Below are positions 6,524 through 13,242 of a stretch of 16,570 nucleotides of DNA, piece after piece. A program made the position numbers and the translations under genes. Below the pieces are notes generated by a model. It searched no databases. It saw only the letters and a program-made list of their open reading frames with translations, and was not told the origin of the DNA. Position 1 is the first letter of the stretch. Each line of letters begins with the position of its first letter. Source of the DNA: Methylobacter sp. (GTDB lineage: Bacteria > Pseudomonadota > Gammaproteobacteria > Methylococcales > Methylomonadaceae); assembly GCF_023227905.1 (NCBI RefSeq), contig NZ_JALOCF010000074.1, positions 1 through 16,570 of the forward strand. Direction: 5' to 3'.

Positions 6524-6552
6524 TTGACATTGCCAGAGTGCGGCTATAAAAT
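6524..6552 (+). promoter_or_regulatory. Promoter of the cold-shock gene
   Basis: A consensus TTGACA (6524-6529), a 17-bp spacer and TAAAAT (6547-6552) predict a start near 6559. The leader is about 145 nt, the length seen for cold-induced csp mRNAs whose leader structure controls stability and translation. I see no clear copy of the E. coli cold box. Confidence 0.7.
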
Positions 6553-6703
6553 ACACTCAGCTTGAAATAGTTTTACCGTTATGCTTATCTTTACGAAGTT
6601 CTTCATGTAATTGTTCGTCCTGTTATCATTAAGTAATTCTTTAATTTCCCAGCTCCATCGGTCTTTATGAGACTTCAATTACTACAAATTAGGATTACAC
6701 TAA

Positions 6704-6904
6704 ATGACTACAGGTATAGTTAAATGGTTTAACGCTGAAAAAGGCTTCGGTTTCATTCAGCAAGAAAACGGCCCAGATGTTTTTGTTCACTTTCGTAACA
6801 TTAACAGCTCAGGCTTTAAATCTCTTGATGAAGGACAGAAAGTACAATTTACTGTCACTCAAGGACAAAAAGGCCCGCAAGCAGAAGAAGTAACAGTCCT
6901 CTAA
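6704..6904 (+). CDS. CspA-family cold-shock protein
   Basis: This 66-aa single OB-fold protein binds single-stranded RNA and DNA and is thought to melt mRNA structure. It carries GIVKWFNAEKGFGFI with RNP1 (KGFGFI, about residues 14-19) and RNP2 (VFVHF, about 28-32), the hallmarks of the family, and its length is normal. ATG 6704 has AGGA 11 nt upstream. The gene stands alone, with its own promoter, a long leader and a strong terminator. Bacteria usually carry several paralogues, so whether this one is cold-induced or constitutive cannot be told from the protein. The long leader favours post-transcriptional control. Confidence 0.96.
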   Translation: MTTGIVKWFNAEKGFGFIQQENGPDVFVHFRNINSSGFKSLDEGQKVQFTVTQGQKGPQAEEVTVL

Positions 6905-6920
6905 ATTGCGTGCAAAAAAA

Positions 6921-6950
6921 CCGTAGCTCTTTCGGGGCTGCGGTTTTTTT
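6921..6950 (+). terminator. Rho-independent terminator of the csp gene
   Basis: The 9-bp stem pairs 6921-6929 with 6935-6943 (two G-T pairs) around a TTTCG loop. It is followed by seven Ts and preceded by seven As, 17 bp after the stop. Confidence 0.93.
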
Positions 6951-7292
6951 ATGCCTGTCATTAAGCGAATCGACCAATTCTTGCCGTTACATTTATTTCA
7001 AGCTTATCGGCATTGAAAAATAATTCGTCTTTGCCTTGTGCCAGCTGAAATGTTGATTTTGCGTCCGCCACAACTTATTGATTTGTCGGTTTATTCGAAA
7101 ATAAATCAGCATCTTAAATAGTTTAGCGCGTTTATTATGCACAGGGATATTCATCCGTCCGGCTTGACAAATGATGCTCCAATTATCCCGGATAAACGAT
7201 ATCATTCCAGCCTCTTGCTAAACCATTAAAAATTAGCGCTATCAGTTTGCATGATAATGTCTCCATAACGATAATCAGTGAAGAGAAAAAAC
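6951..7292. other. Intergenic stretch with one doubtful minus-strand frame
   Basis: No convincing gene is present. A minus-strand frame at 6993-7205 would give a 70-aa basic protein rich in Asn, Lys and Ile, with an AGAGG-like sequence upstream. Its composition looks like translated AT-rich spacer and no motif supports it. Direction changes and promoters are not clear by eye. Confidence 0.5.
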
Positions 7293-7787
7293 ATGGTTGC
7301 ATTTGCAAATCCACTAACGCAACAAATCACCGACTTTATTTCCGGCATAGGCATCCCTGTACAGGCAGGAGATGTTCCTGATAATGTTATTTTGCCCGGT
7401 ATTTTGATTGATAAGGGCGTATTGGTGGTGGACGAAACCAAGTTGAAATATCCTGGAGATTTATTGCACGAGGCTGGGCATTTAGCGGTGATGGAAGGCG
7501 TGCAGCGTAATATTTTATATAACGATGTCAGTAAAAATGCCGGCGATGAAATAGCCGTGTTGGCATGGTCATGGGCGGCCTTGGTGCATTTAAGCCTGCC
7601 GCCGGAAGTTGTATTTCATCCCGATGGCTATAAAGGCGAGTCGGACTGGCTGATAGATATTTTTAGCAACGGTAGCAATCTGGGAGTGCCACTGTTGCAG
7701 TGGATGGGGTTAACTGCTGAGCCAAGCAAAGCCGAGAAATTAGGCTGGAAGGCGTTTCCACAAATGCAACGTTGGTTAAGAGAATAA
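7293..7787 (+). CDS. Hypothetical protein with HEAGH zincin-like motif
   Basis: This protein has 164 residues. The segment YPGDLLHEAGHLAV puts an HExxH motif at residues 59-63, flanked by hydrophobic residues as in zincin metal-binding helices. About 23 residues further on, AGDEIAVLAWSWAA offers E86 as a possible third ligand, a spacing used by gluzincins. No signal peptide is seen, so it is probably cytoplasmic. I do not recognise the family, and a peptidase role is inferred from the motif only. ATG 7293 is preferred to GTG 7278 because AAGAGA precedes it at proper distance. It stands alone with no close same-strand neighbour. The end of the protein has several Trp residues (QWMG, LGWKAF, RWLRE). 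Confidence 0.7.
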   Translation: MVAFANPLTQQITDFISGIGIPVQAGDVPDNVILPGILIDKGVLVVDETKLKYPGDLLHEAGHLAVMEGVQRNILYNDVSKNAGDEIAVLAWSWAALVHLSLPPEVVFHPDGYKGESDWLIDIFSNGSNLGVPLLQWMGLTAEPSKAEKLGWKAFPQMQRWLRE

Positions 7788-8092
7788 TTCTGCATTAGCT
7801 AGCTGTTTCGAGTATAACCCACCTAAAAGATGAATTTTAGGAATCGCCAATCCTTGAAAGTTTCAACAGAACCCAACTGATCCAAATAACAGAGTTTACA
7901 CCCGGCTTTCAGTTGGGCGGAGCACTTGGATAGGCAAACCCAGATGAGTTCTCAGCCTCATACACGATATTTGGGAAGGGGTAGAGAGGTGGCGAGCGTC
8001 CGTCACCTCAGGTCCATAAAACAGCCTTACTCGATTACACAGTTTTTAATTATGGGTTCTGCTTGGGTTAACGTGTGGCGAACCTGTTATTC
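7788..8092. other. Intergenic stretch with two inverted repeats
   Basis: No gene is supported. CCCAACTGA (7872-7880) and its exact complement (7909-7917) form a 9-bp inverted repeat with a 28-nt loop. GAGGTGGCG (7986-7994) and CGTCACCTC (8001-8009) form a 9-bp stem with one G-T pair. They lie in the gap between a plus-strand and a minus-strand gene that converge here, so they could be terminators or parts of a structured RNA, but neither has a T-run. Confidence 0.5.
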
Positions 8093-8398
8093 TTAAGCAA
8101 ACATGATCTCATAGTAGAGTTTGTTATCATTAGAGCCCGGGTTGATTGATAATATAGGCCCCATGAGCCATTGATGCTGTCCCAATTCAGCATGCTCAAC
8201 AAGATAAATATCTTGCAGCAACAGCATGTCAGGCGGTCCGGTAAAAACCAATGATAACGGAGTGCGAAATTGTTCCGGTATATTGCGGCGCGGTAATTCC
8301 GCCACATCGATTAATTGCAAGTCGATTAGACCTGCTTGTGTGTGTATTGTGAAGTTTGTGCCCACTAACGGAGAGGCTTGTTCAAGACTAAGATTCAT
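8093..8398 (-). CDS. DUF6916-like protein
   Basis: This 101-aa soluble protein opens with a short segment containing VGTNFTIHTQAG and L.LIDV, then FRTPLSLVFTGPPDMLLLQDIYLVEHAELGQHQWLMGPI, and ends in YYEIMFA. The layout is a beta-rich fold with a conserved F.L.F.G, the Q.iY.l.H..lG..x..l.Pi pattern, and the YEavF-like C-terminus. It matches the small DUF6916 family often found beside tail-collar (MdpB-like) proteins. Its biochemical role is unknown. ATG at 8398 has AAGG 9 nt upstream on the minus strand. It is divergent from the GNAT gene with 91 bp between, so both may be controlled from one region. The name is from remembered family patterns, not from a search. Confidence 0.6.
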   Translation of the reverse strand: MNLSLEQASPLVGTNFTIHTQAGLIDLQLIDVAELPRRNIPEQFRTPLSLVFTGPPDMLLLQDIYLVEHAELGQHQWLMGPILSINPGSNDNKLYYEIMFA

Positions 8399-8489
8399 GG
8401 CTAACCTTTAGATAGAGTTGCGTCAAAAGTCGACGGCGTGCATGATAGCAGAAAAAATATTTTAAACTTCGTAAAAAAAACTTATAGAT

Positions 8490-8975
8490 ATGTCGCCGCC
8501 CGACTTTCATTTACGTTCCGTTCATGAGCGCGATCAAGAATTTATCGACACACTTTATCGTTCAACCCGCGAAGATTTGCTCATGTTGCCGATGGATACG
8601 GTCTTTGTCGACAGCTTGGTTCGATCTCAGCAGCAGATTCATGCACTTGGCGTGCAGCGGAACTATCCAAATGCTCAAACCAAAATTCTCGAGTCTCAAA
8701 GTCAAGCGCTGGGGCGCATGGTATTCGAACACACGACCGGCGATATTCGCCTGATCGACATTGCCGTCCTGCCTAGCGCTCAAAGACAGGGTTTGGCGCG
8801 GTATATGTTGCAGTGCCTTCAACAAATGGCCGGAACCCATCAGGCAAGCTTGAGTTTGCGCGTAGTCAAAAATAACCTTAAAGCGCGCAGACTCTATCTT
8901 TCTGCCGGCTTCCAAATTGTTGACGAAGACGAACTGAGCGAACAGATGCGCTGGCGAGCTGGAATTGCGGTATGA
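8490..8975 (+). CDS. GNAT-family N-acetyltransferase
   Basis: This 161-aa protein is the usual length for a single GNAT domain, which transfers acetyl from acetyl-CoA to an amine. Motif A is IDIAVLPSAQRQGLARYML (89-107), where RQGLA supplies the pyrophosphate-binding turn (canonical Q/R-x-x-G-x-G/A). Motif B is RVVKNNLKARRLYLSAGFQ near residues 125-145, with the Asn and Tyr typical of the family. The substrate is not predictable from sequence. ATG 8490 has no clear ribosome site, but the codons before it do not extend the family pattern. The stop overlaps the next start by 4 bp (ATGA), so it is translationally coupled to the hydroxylase-like gene. Acetylation of the collar protein or of a small molecule is a guess from context. 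Confidence 0.9.
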   Translation: MSPPDFHLRSVHERDQEFIDTLYRSTREDLLMLPMDTVFVDSLVRSQQQIHALGVQRNYPNAQTKILESQSQALGRMVFEHTTGDIRLIDIAVLPSAQRQGLARYMLQCLQQMAGTHQASLSLRVVKNNLKARRLYLSAGFQIVDEDELSEQMRWRAGIAV

Positions 8976-9682
8976 AACAGGCTACCCACTATTTGCGTTT
9001 GCCGTTCGAATTCGACCTGGCCGCATTGCAAATCGATTTGCAGCGCTTAATGCCGGATCAATGGGTGCCTCATTACAATGACCAAGCTGCCGCTGCCGGA
9101 TATTGGCACTGTCAGGCATTGCGTTCCCCACACGGCCGTAGCGACGATATTCTGGCATTTTCGAACGATCAATTCCTGGATACGCCGCTCTTGGCGCGCT
9201 GCCCTTATTTTCGGCAAATCCTGCAACACTTCAAATGCGAAACCTGCGCCGTGCGCTTGATGGCATTGGCGCCCGGTGGCGTCATCCACGAACATACCGA
9301 TCCGGGAACCAATTTTGAAGATGGCCTGGCACGTTTGCATATTCCTATTATCACCGACCCGGAGGTATTGTTCTGGCTGGATGGCGAGCCGATACATTTT
9401 GCCGCGGGCGGCACTTGGTACATGAATGCCAATTGCAGGCACCGGGTTGAAAATCATAGCGCAATGCATCGCATTCATTTAGTGCTCGATTGCATCCCGA
9501 ACCAATGGCTGACCGATATCTTTAATGCGGCCGGGTTTATTGCCAATCCCGAACCGAAATATGGCGATCCCAATATCACCGATACAAATGTATTGGAAAT
9601 CATTGCTGAATTGCGGCAATGCGGCTCTGCGGCAGCATTGAGTTTGGCTCATCGATTGGATGCTGTGCGATGCGCTGAATAA
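8972..9682 (+). CDS. Aspartyl/asparaginyl beta-hydroxylase-like Fe(II)/2-oxoglutarate oxygenase
   Basis: This 236-aa protein has an AspH-type double-stranded beta helix. The likely Fe ligands are H123 (in ARLHIPI) and H157 (in CRHRV). R167 (in HRIHLVLD) is placed to bind 2-oxoglutarate. The 10-residue gap from H157 to R167 equals the gap between the second His and the Arg in mammalian AspH, which also lacks the usual carboxylate ligand. An upstream GGVIHEHTDPG (102-112) fits the H-x-D/T-G turn before the first ligand. No signal peptide is seen, so it acts in the cytoplasm. The target could be an Asp/Asn in a protein such as the neighbouring collar protein, or a small molecule. It overlaps the GNAT gene by 4 bp and is separated from the collar gene by 740 bp. 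Confidence 0.87.
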   Translation: MKQATHYLRLPFEFDLAALQIDLQRLMPDQWVPHYNDQAAAAGYWHCQALRSPHGRSDDILAFSNDQFLDTPLLARCPYFRQILQHFKCETCAVRLMALAPGGVIHEHTDPGTNFEDGLARLHIPIITDPEVLFWLDGEPIHFAAGGTWYMNANCRHRVENHSAMHRIHLVLDCIPNQWLTDIFNAAGFIANPEPKYGDPNITDTNVLEIIAELRQCGSAAALSLAHRLDAVRCAE

Positions 9683-10422
9683 CCCCTCGATGCTGTAATT
9701 AATCGGCAGTATGCAGTTTCACTCCCAATAAAAACAATATTATAGTGATTTCAATTTAAATGAACTACACGGTTAAATGGCTATGTCACTGTCACTGTCA
9801 CTGGAGTGCAGGCTTAGCCTGCGCTGGCAAGCGAAGCTTCCGCTCCTGCTCATCCTGCTCACGCCCCTTACCTACATCCCTGTAGGCAAAGCATGCACTC
9901 CCGCCACGCCTTTAGTAACTAACTGAATTTGAAAACGCTGTAAGAGCAGTGCGCGGCTCCGGGAAAGAAAAACCGGCGTATGTGTTTTAGCGAATACATT
10001 CAGTTATCTATCTGTCGACGTCACGGAAACTGCTTGCTGAGCCGATTAGCCCATGATCTTTTTTGTTTTATTTAACGGTATGATCTGCTATCTTTGCGCC
10101 GGTCAGCTGACTGTTTGGCTAGAATCAGAGAAATTGAGCCGCAGCACTGACTGTTCCAATTAAGTAAAAATAAATTGCCGCTGTGAATTAAATTCAAACC
10201 TTGGTTTTATCTTGCCGATTGGAGTTTGAGTAAAATCGTATTACCGGTAACTAGTGCTTAATTTCAAGAATCAGGTATTTATTGTTTTATGTAAGCTGCT
10301 TTTTAAGGATTTTTACTAAAAAACATAACCATTTTGCGTAATTAAATGCTAGGTAACTTTATCGTGCAGCGGTCTATTATCGTTGCGTTTTAATTATATA
10401 AAAATAAAAATAGGAATTTATT
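9683..10422. other. Long intergenic region before the collar gene
   Basis: No gene is supported on either strand. The region holds the 99-bp inverted-repeat element (9803-9901) preceded by three copies of CTGTCA-type hexamers (9786-9803), and an AT-rich upstream region of the collar gene without a clear sigma-70 promoter. A weak match is TTGCGT near 10335 with a poor -10. The length is unusual for neighbours that otherwise seem to form one cluster, so an insertion into the original spacer is possible. Confidence 0.6.
9803..9901. repeat. 99-bp foldback element with 13-bp terminal inverted repeats
   Basis: The ends are GGAGTGCAGGCTT (9803-9815) and the complement of GGAGTGCATGCTT (9889-9901), matching at 12 of 13 bases. 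Inside lie the palindromes AGGCTTAGCCT (9810-9820) and GAAGCTTC (9833-9840), and a CCTACA-TCCC-TGTAGG hairpin (9871-9886). No coding frame is present. The size and structure match a non-autonomous MITE or a REP-like intergenic element, likely present in many copies in the genome. Confidence 0.6.
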
Positions 10423-11109
10423 ATGGATGCATTTATGGGAACCATTCTGGCAGTGGGATTTAATTATCCGCCAAGAGGTTGGCTGTTTTGCAATGGTCAA
10501 ACAGTGCCGATTTCTCAGAATTCGGCAATGTTTGCGTTATTAGGCACCATGTATGGCGGTGATGGGCAGACAACTTTCGGCATACCGGACCTGCGCGGCC
10601 GAGTCGTCGTCGGATCACAGGCCCAAGGGCCAGGCTTGTCAAATGTTCAGCAAGGTGAAAAAGCAGGTACAAACAATACGACGGTTATCTCTAACGGTAC
10701 AGCAACAATATCCCTCACTCAGTCTAATTTACCGGCACATACCCATGCGGCGACGTTAAGTTTAACGGGGTTGTCTGCCACCACTGACATTAAGGTCGGC
10801 ACTGCCACTAGCGGTGGCGCCGCCGTTGCTACAGCCAACAGTACCTTAACCAGCACTCCGAATAGTCCGCCAAGCTCAATTAGCGCCGCCATTTATTTGC
10901 CTTCCGGTACTGCGCAAACGAATCCGGTCTCCCTGGGTGGCGTTACCACCACAGTGACGGGTAGTGGCACAGTGTCAAACGCCAATACCGGCAGCGGCAC
11001 ACCCCTGACGGTTCCGGTCACAACCACTAGCACCATTTCCAACATGCAGCCCTATCTTGGGCTTAACTACATAATTGCCATGGAAGGCATTTTCCCTTCC
11101 AGAAATTAA
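10423..11109 (+). CDS. Phage-tail-collar domain protein (microcystin-dependent protein/MdpB type)
   Basis: This 228-aa protein starts with the collar domain (about 6-62: GTILAVGFNYPPRGWLFCNGQ, then MYGGDGQTTFGIPDLRGRVV), which is diagnostic of tail-collar proteins. The middle (about 75-205) is very rich in Thr, Ser, Gly and Asn. The C-terminus NMQPYLGLNYIIAMEGIFPSRN is the standard end of the MdpB family. There is no signal peptide. Members occur as isolated chromosomal proteins, as well as in phage tails, and may be exported or form fibre tips. No tail tube, sheath, baseplate or holin genes are nearby, so this is not obviously part of a prophage. ATG 10423 has AGGAA 8 nt upstream. The abundant Ser/Thr and the collar loops would be plausible substrates for the nearby modification enzymes, which is inference. 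Confidence 0.88.
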   Translation: MDAFMGTILAVGFNYPPRGWLFCNGQTVPISQNSAMFALLGTMYGGDGQTTFGIPDLRGRVVVGSQAQGPGLSNVQQGEKAGTNNTTVISNGTATISLTQSNLPAHTHAATLSLTGLSATTDIKVGTATSGGAAVATANSTLTSTPNSPPSSISAAIYLPSGTAQTNPVSLGGVTTTVTGSGTVSNANTGSGTPLTVPVTTTSTISNMQPYLGLNYIIAMEGIFPSRN

Positions 11110-11116
11110 ACTGTTA

Positions 11117-11144
11117 GGCGCGGCTTGGCCGCGCCTTCCTATTT
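11117..11144 (+). terminator. GC-rich terminator hairpin after the collar gene
   Basis: GGCGCGGC (11117-11124) and GCCGCGCC (11128-11135) form a perfect 8-bp stem with a TTG loop, 7 bp after the collar stop, followed by TTCCTATTTT. It covers the TTG at 11125 and so argues against that codon as the start of the next gene. Termination may be partial because the T-run is interrupted. Confidence 0.65.
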
Positions 11145-11157
11145 TCTATCCTATCCC

Positions 11158-12108
11158 ATGTTAAATGAACGCCAGTTATTACGCGGCCGGCCCGTTGCCG
11201 CCGATGTATTGGTATCGTTGCGCAATTGGTTTCCGATAACCCTGCAGGGCCGGGAAATCGTTTGGCGGCATGTCCCAGACCGCTTTACCGCTTCGTTTTT
11301 TACCGATACATTGCAACAGCAAAATCCGGCGCAACGTTATATCTGCCGCACAGAATTCGATTGGCTGAAGCGTCTGGAACCGGGGTTGATGCCGAGCGCG
11401 TTTATTTTTCATACCTCGCGTTGCGGCTCCACCTTGCTGACCCAATTATTGTCAACCCTGTCTTGCTGTATTGTGATGTCGGAGCCGCCGGTCATCGATG
11501 CCTTCTTGCGTCTGCATCAAACAGAGCCCGAATCCAGTGGCGGCAGCGCCAACCTGAGGCAATTGATCCTGGCACTCGGGCAACAACGCAGTCCCGAAGA
11601 GTCGCATTTTTTCATCAAGCTCGATAGCTGGCATATTCAATTTTTGCCGATATTTCGTGCCGCTTTCCCGGATACGCCGTGCTGGTTTCTTTATCGAGAA
11701 CCGGAAGCCATACTTGCATCCCATCAACGCCAGCGTGGGCCGCAGATGGTGCCCGGCATGGTCACCACGCTGGCGGCAGAAACATTGGAGGTGGGTGATT
11801 TGGATGGCTACTGCGCCAAGGTTTTGGCCGGATTTTTCGAAGCGGCGCTTGCCAATGTGGAGAGCTTGCAATTAATCAGTTACCGGCAATTGCCGGATAT
11901 CCTGTGGCAAGACTTACTGCCCCGGCAAGGACTCGATTGCACTTCGGAGCAGTTGGAGCGCATGAGACAGCGGGCCGGTTTTCACGCCAAAGATCAACGT
12001 GTTCATTTCAGTACCGATACGCCGCCGATTTCATCGCATCCGATACTGCAACAACGGGTCGCACCGTTGTATACAGAGCTCGAACAACGTCGTAGCCGTA
12101 GTCAATGA
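11158..12108 (+). CDS. Sulfotransferase family protein
   Basis: This 316-aa protein fits the sulfotransferase fold. FHTSRCGSTLLTQLL places the 5'-phosphosulfate loop at about residues 84-92. FLYREPEAILASHQ gives R180 and S188, eight residues apart as in the 3'-phosphate-binding motif of PAPS-dependent enzymes. The N-terminal 75 residues are unusual for the family and may set substrate choice. No signal peptide or membrane anchor is seen. ATG 11158 is chosen because the longer frame would start at a TTG inside the upstream hairpin. No good ribosome site precedes the ATG, which leaves the start uncertain. It is downstream of the collar gene by 48 bp and may be reached by read-through. The acceptor is unknown; Tyr on a neighbouring protein or a carbohydrate are options. 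Confidence 0.82.
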   Translation: MLNERQLLRGRPVAADVLVSLRNWFPITLQGREIVWRHVPDRFTASFFTDTLQQQNPAQRYICRTEFDWLKRLEPGLMPSAFIFHTSRCGSTLLTQLLSTLSCCIVMSEPPVIDAFLRLHQTEPESSGGSANLRQLILALGQQRSPEESHFFIKLDSWHIQFLPIFRAAFPDTPCWFLYREPEAILASHQRQRGPQMVPGMVTTLAAETLEVGDLDGYCAKVLAGFFEAALANVESLQLISYRQLPDILWQDLLPRQGLDCTSEQLERMRQRAGFHAKDQRVHFSTDTPPISSHPILQQRVAPLYTELEQRRSRSQ

Positions 12109-12109
12109 A

Positions 12110-12140
12110 TCCGTAGGAGCGGGCCGTGCCCGCACACGGA
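12110..12140. repeat. REP-like hairpin
   Basis: GCGGGC (12119-12124) and GCCCGC (12128-12133) pair around CGT, and an outer TCCGT/ACGGA pair (12110-12114 with 12136-12140) extends the structure. The sequence resembles the TAGGAGCGGGC-type repetitive extragenic palindromes of gammaproteobacteria. It could also act as a weak terminator for the sulfotransferase. Confidence 0.6.
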
Positions 12141-12316
12141 ATGGGGCGTCCTGCGAATCGTAAAAGCGCGCCTTAGGAGCTAAGGATATGGTCAGTAATA
12201 ATTTTCCGATATGGAACGATGAAATTTTTCCGTTCGCCCTGAGTCCTTCGATAAACTCGGGAGAGCCTTGTCGAAGCCTGTCGAATGAGGTGAGCGGAAA
12301 AGTTTCGGGCCTACCG

Positions 12317-12362
12317 CGTCAAGCCGCTCATGTTTCGACAGGCTAGCGCGAACGGCTTGACG
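12317..12362. repeat. Palindromic repeat with 10-bp perfect arms
   Basis: CGTCAAGCCG (12317-12326) and its exact complement (12353-12362) enclose a 26-nt loop containing TTTCGACAGGC. Similar words (GTCGAAGCCTGTCGAA, CCGTTCGCCCTGAG) lie just upstream at 12230-12290 in the other direction, suggesting two joined or decayed copies of one repeat family. Confidence 0.6.
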
Positions 12363-12403
12363 ACCGAAAATAGCGATTTCGGGAGTTATTTTTAACCAAA
12401 TCC

Positions 12404-12997
12404 TTATTCCCCGGCTTCAGCTTTATTGCTTAGGAATTCGGCCATATCATCGTTTTGTACCCGATGATAGATATTCTCGACTGATAAGGTTAAACCAATG
12501 GCTTCGAAAGTAATCTCGTCGCCTAGAAAATAATGTTTCGGCAGCCAGCCTTCGCTTCTTCTTATGACTTGAATGTCCACGAAATCTTGCTGAATCAGCA
12601 CATATTCTTGCAGGCTGGGGATATTAATGTAGGACATCAATTTGATGGTTTCGTCCGTTCTGCGCGTTGATCTCGATAAAACCTCGACAATAATGATAGG
12701 GGTTTCGGTGAAATAGGGCTCCGAATCGTCGAAATGGCAATCGACAGTAACGTCGGGATAATAGAAATTGGAACCGACCCTCACCTTCATATCCGAGCCG
12801 AAAGGTTCGCAGGGAGTGTTTTCTAAATGATTGCCGAATTTTCTGTATATGTTTCCCGATATTCTTTCATGATTGGCACTGGCCCCGGCCATGGCATAAA
12901 TATGACCGTCGATCAATTCATGCTTGACTTCACTAAGCGGTTCGCCTTTCAAATAGTCTTCCGGGCTAATAAGTCCAGTATCTTTTGCGGCTAACAT
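12404..12997 (-). CDS. Uma2-family (DUF820) putative endonuclease
   Basis: This 197-aa soluble protein has the Uma2 PD-(D/E)xK nuclease fold. It opens with SPEDYLKGEPLSEVKHELIDGHIYAMAGAS. The nuclease core comes later: FYYPDVTVDC supplies the catalytic Asp, and PIIIVEVLSRSTRRTDE supplies the E-x-L-S position where a Lys is often expected. The next helix KLMSYINIPSLQEYVLIQQD is also typical. Many family members are dispersed single genes of unknown role, and some are linked to mobile elements. The start at 12997 has GGAG 8 nt upstream. It is convergent with the cluster on its left and separated from it by palindromic repeats, so it is probably a separate unit. Confidence 0.88.
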   Translation of the reverse strand: MLAAKDTGLISPEDYLKGEPLSEVKHELIDGHIYAMAGASANHERISGNIYRKFGNHLENTPCEPFGSDMKVRVGSNFYYPDVTVDCHFDDSEPYFTETPIIIVEVLSRSTRRTDETIKLMSYINIPSLQEYVLIQQDFVDIQVIRRSEGWLPKHYFLGDEITFEAIGLTLSVENIYHRVQNDDMAEFLSNKAEAGE

Positions 12998-13171
12998 GTC
13001 GTTTCTCCAAAATAGTTATCGTGTTTCTTAATTATAACGGGATTCGCTTTTTATCGAATTTTCTCGCAAGTCGGCTTGATCGACGGCGTAAGAATATGGG
13101 GTCTACTTCTATGGATAACGTTGTGGGATGGAAGAAGTTGTGTTTAAGATGTTGTGTTGTTACACTGAAAC

Positions 13172-13187
13172 TAAGTACTAGTACTTA
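13172..13187. promoter_or_regulatory. 16-bp perfect palindrome upstream of the sulfotransferase pseudogene
   Basis: TAAGTACTAGTACTTA is its own reverse complement and is followed directly by TATATAA. It lies about 56 bp upstream of the frame at 13243. A dimeric repressor operator or a rolling element end could look like this. No -35 box with correct spacing was found. Confidence 0.4.
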
Positions 13188-13242
13188 TATATAACCAATA
13201 AGCGTATTCTTTAACTTTAAGGCTTTGCCATCCGTTTAAACG

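Larger units (their letters stand above)
6213..6703. other. Divergent regulatory region between small membrane gene and csp gene
   Basis: The region is AT-rich with no supported coding frame. It contains the leftward promoter (6261-6289), the rightward promoter (6524-6552) and the long 5' untranslated leader of the csp gene. Confidence 0.7.
12109..12403. other. Intergenic stretch with palindromic repeats
   Basis: No gene is supported. It contains a REP-like hairpin (12110-12140) and a larger palindromic region (about 12230-12375) with several CCGTTCGCCCTGAG and GTCGAA-like words, typical of dispersed intergenic repeats in gammaproteobacteria. Confidence 0.65.

Noticed and set aside
6993..7205. 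70-codon minus-strand frame between the csp and HEAGH genes
   Set aside because: There is no motif or terminator, and its composition resembles translated AT-rich spacer. A weak upstream purine run alone is not enough.
11125..11157. TTG 11125 as start of the sulfotransferase
   Set aside because: The codon lies in the loop of a GC-rich terminator hairpin and adds no family sequence. ATG 11158 is more likely.
8972..12108. Prophage remnant based on the tail-collar domain
   Set aside because: No other phage structural, lysis or integrase genes are near, and the collar protein has the C-terminus of the stand-alone MdpB type.
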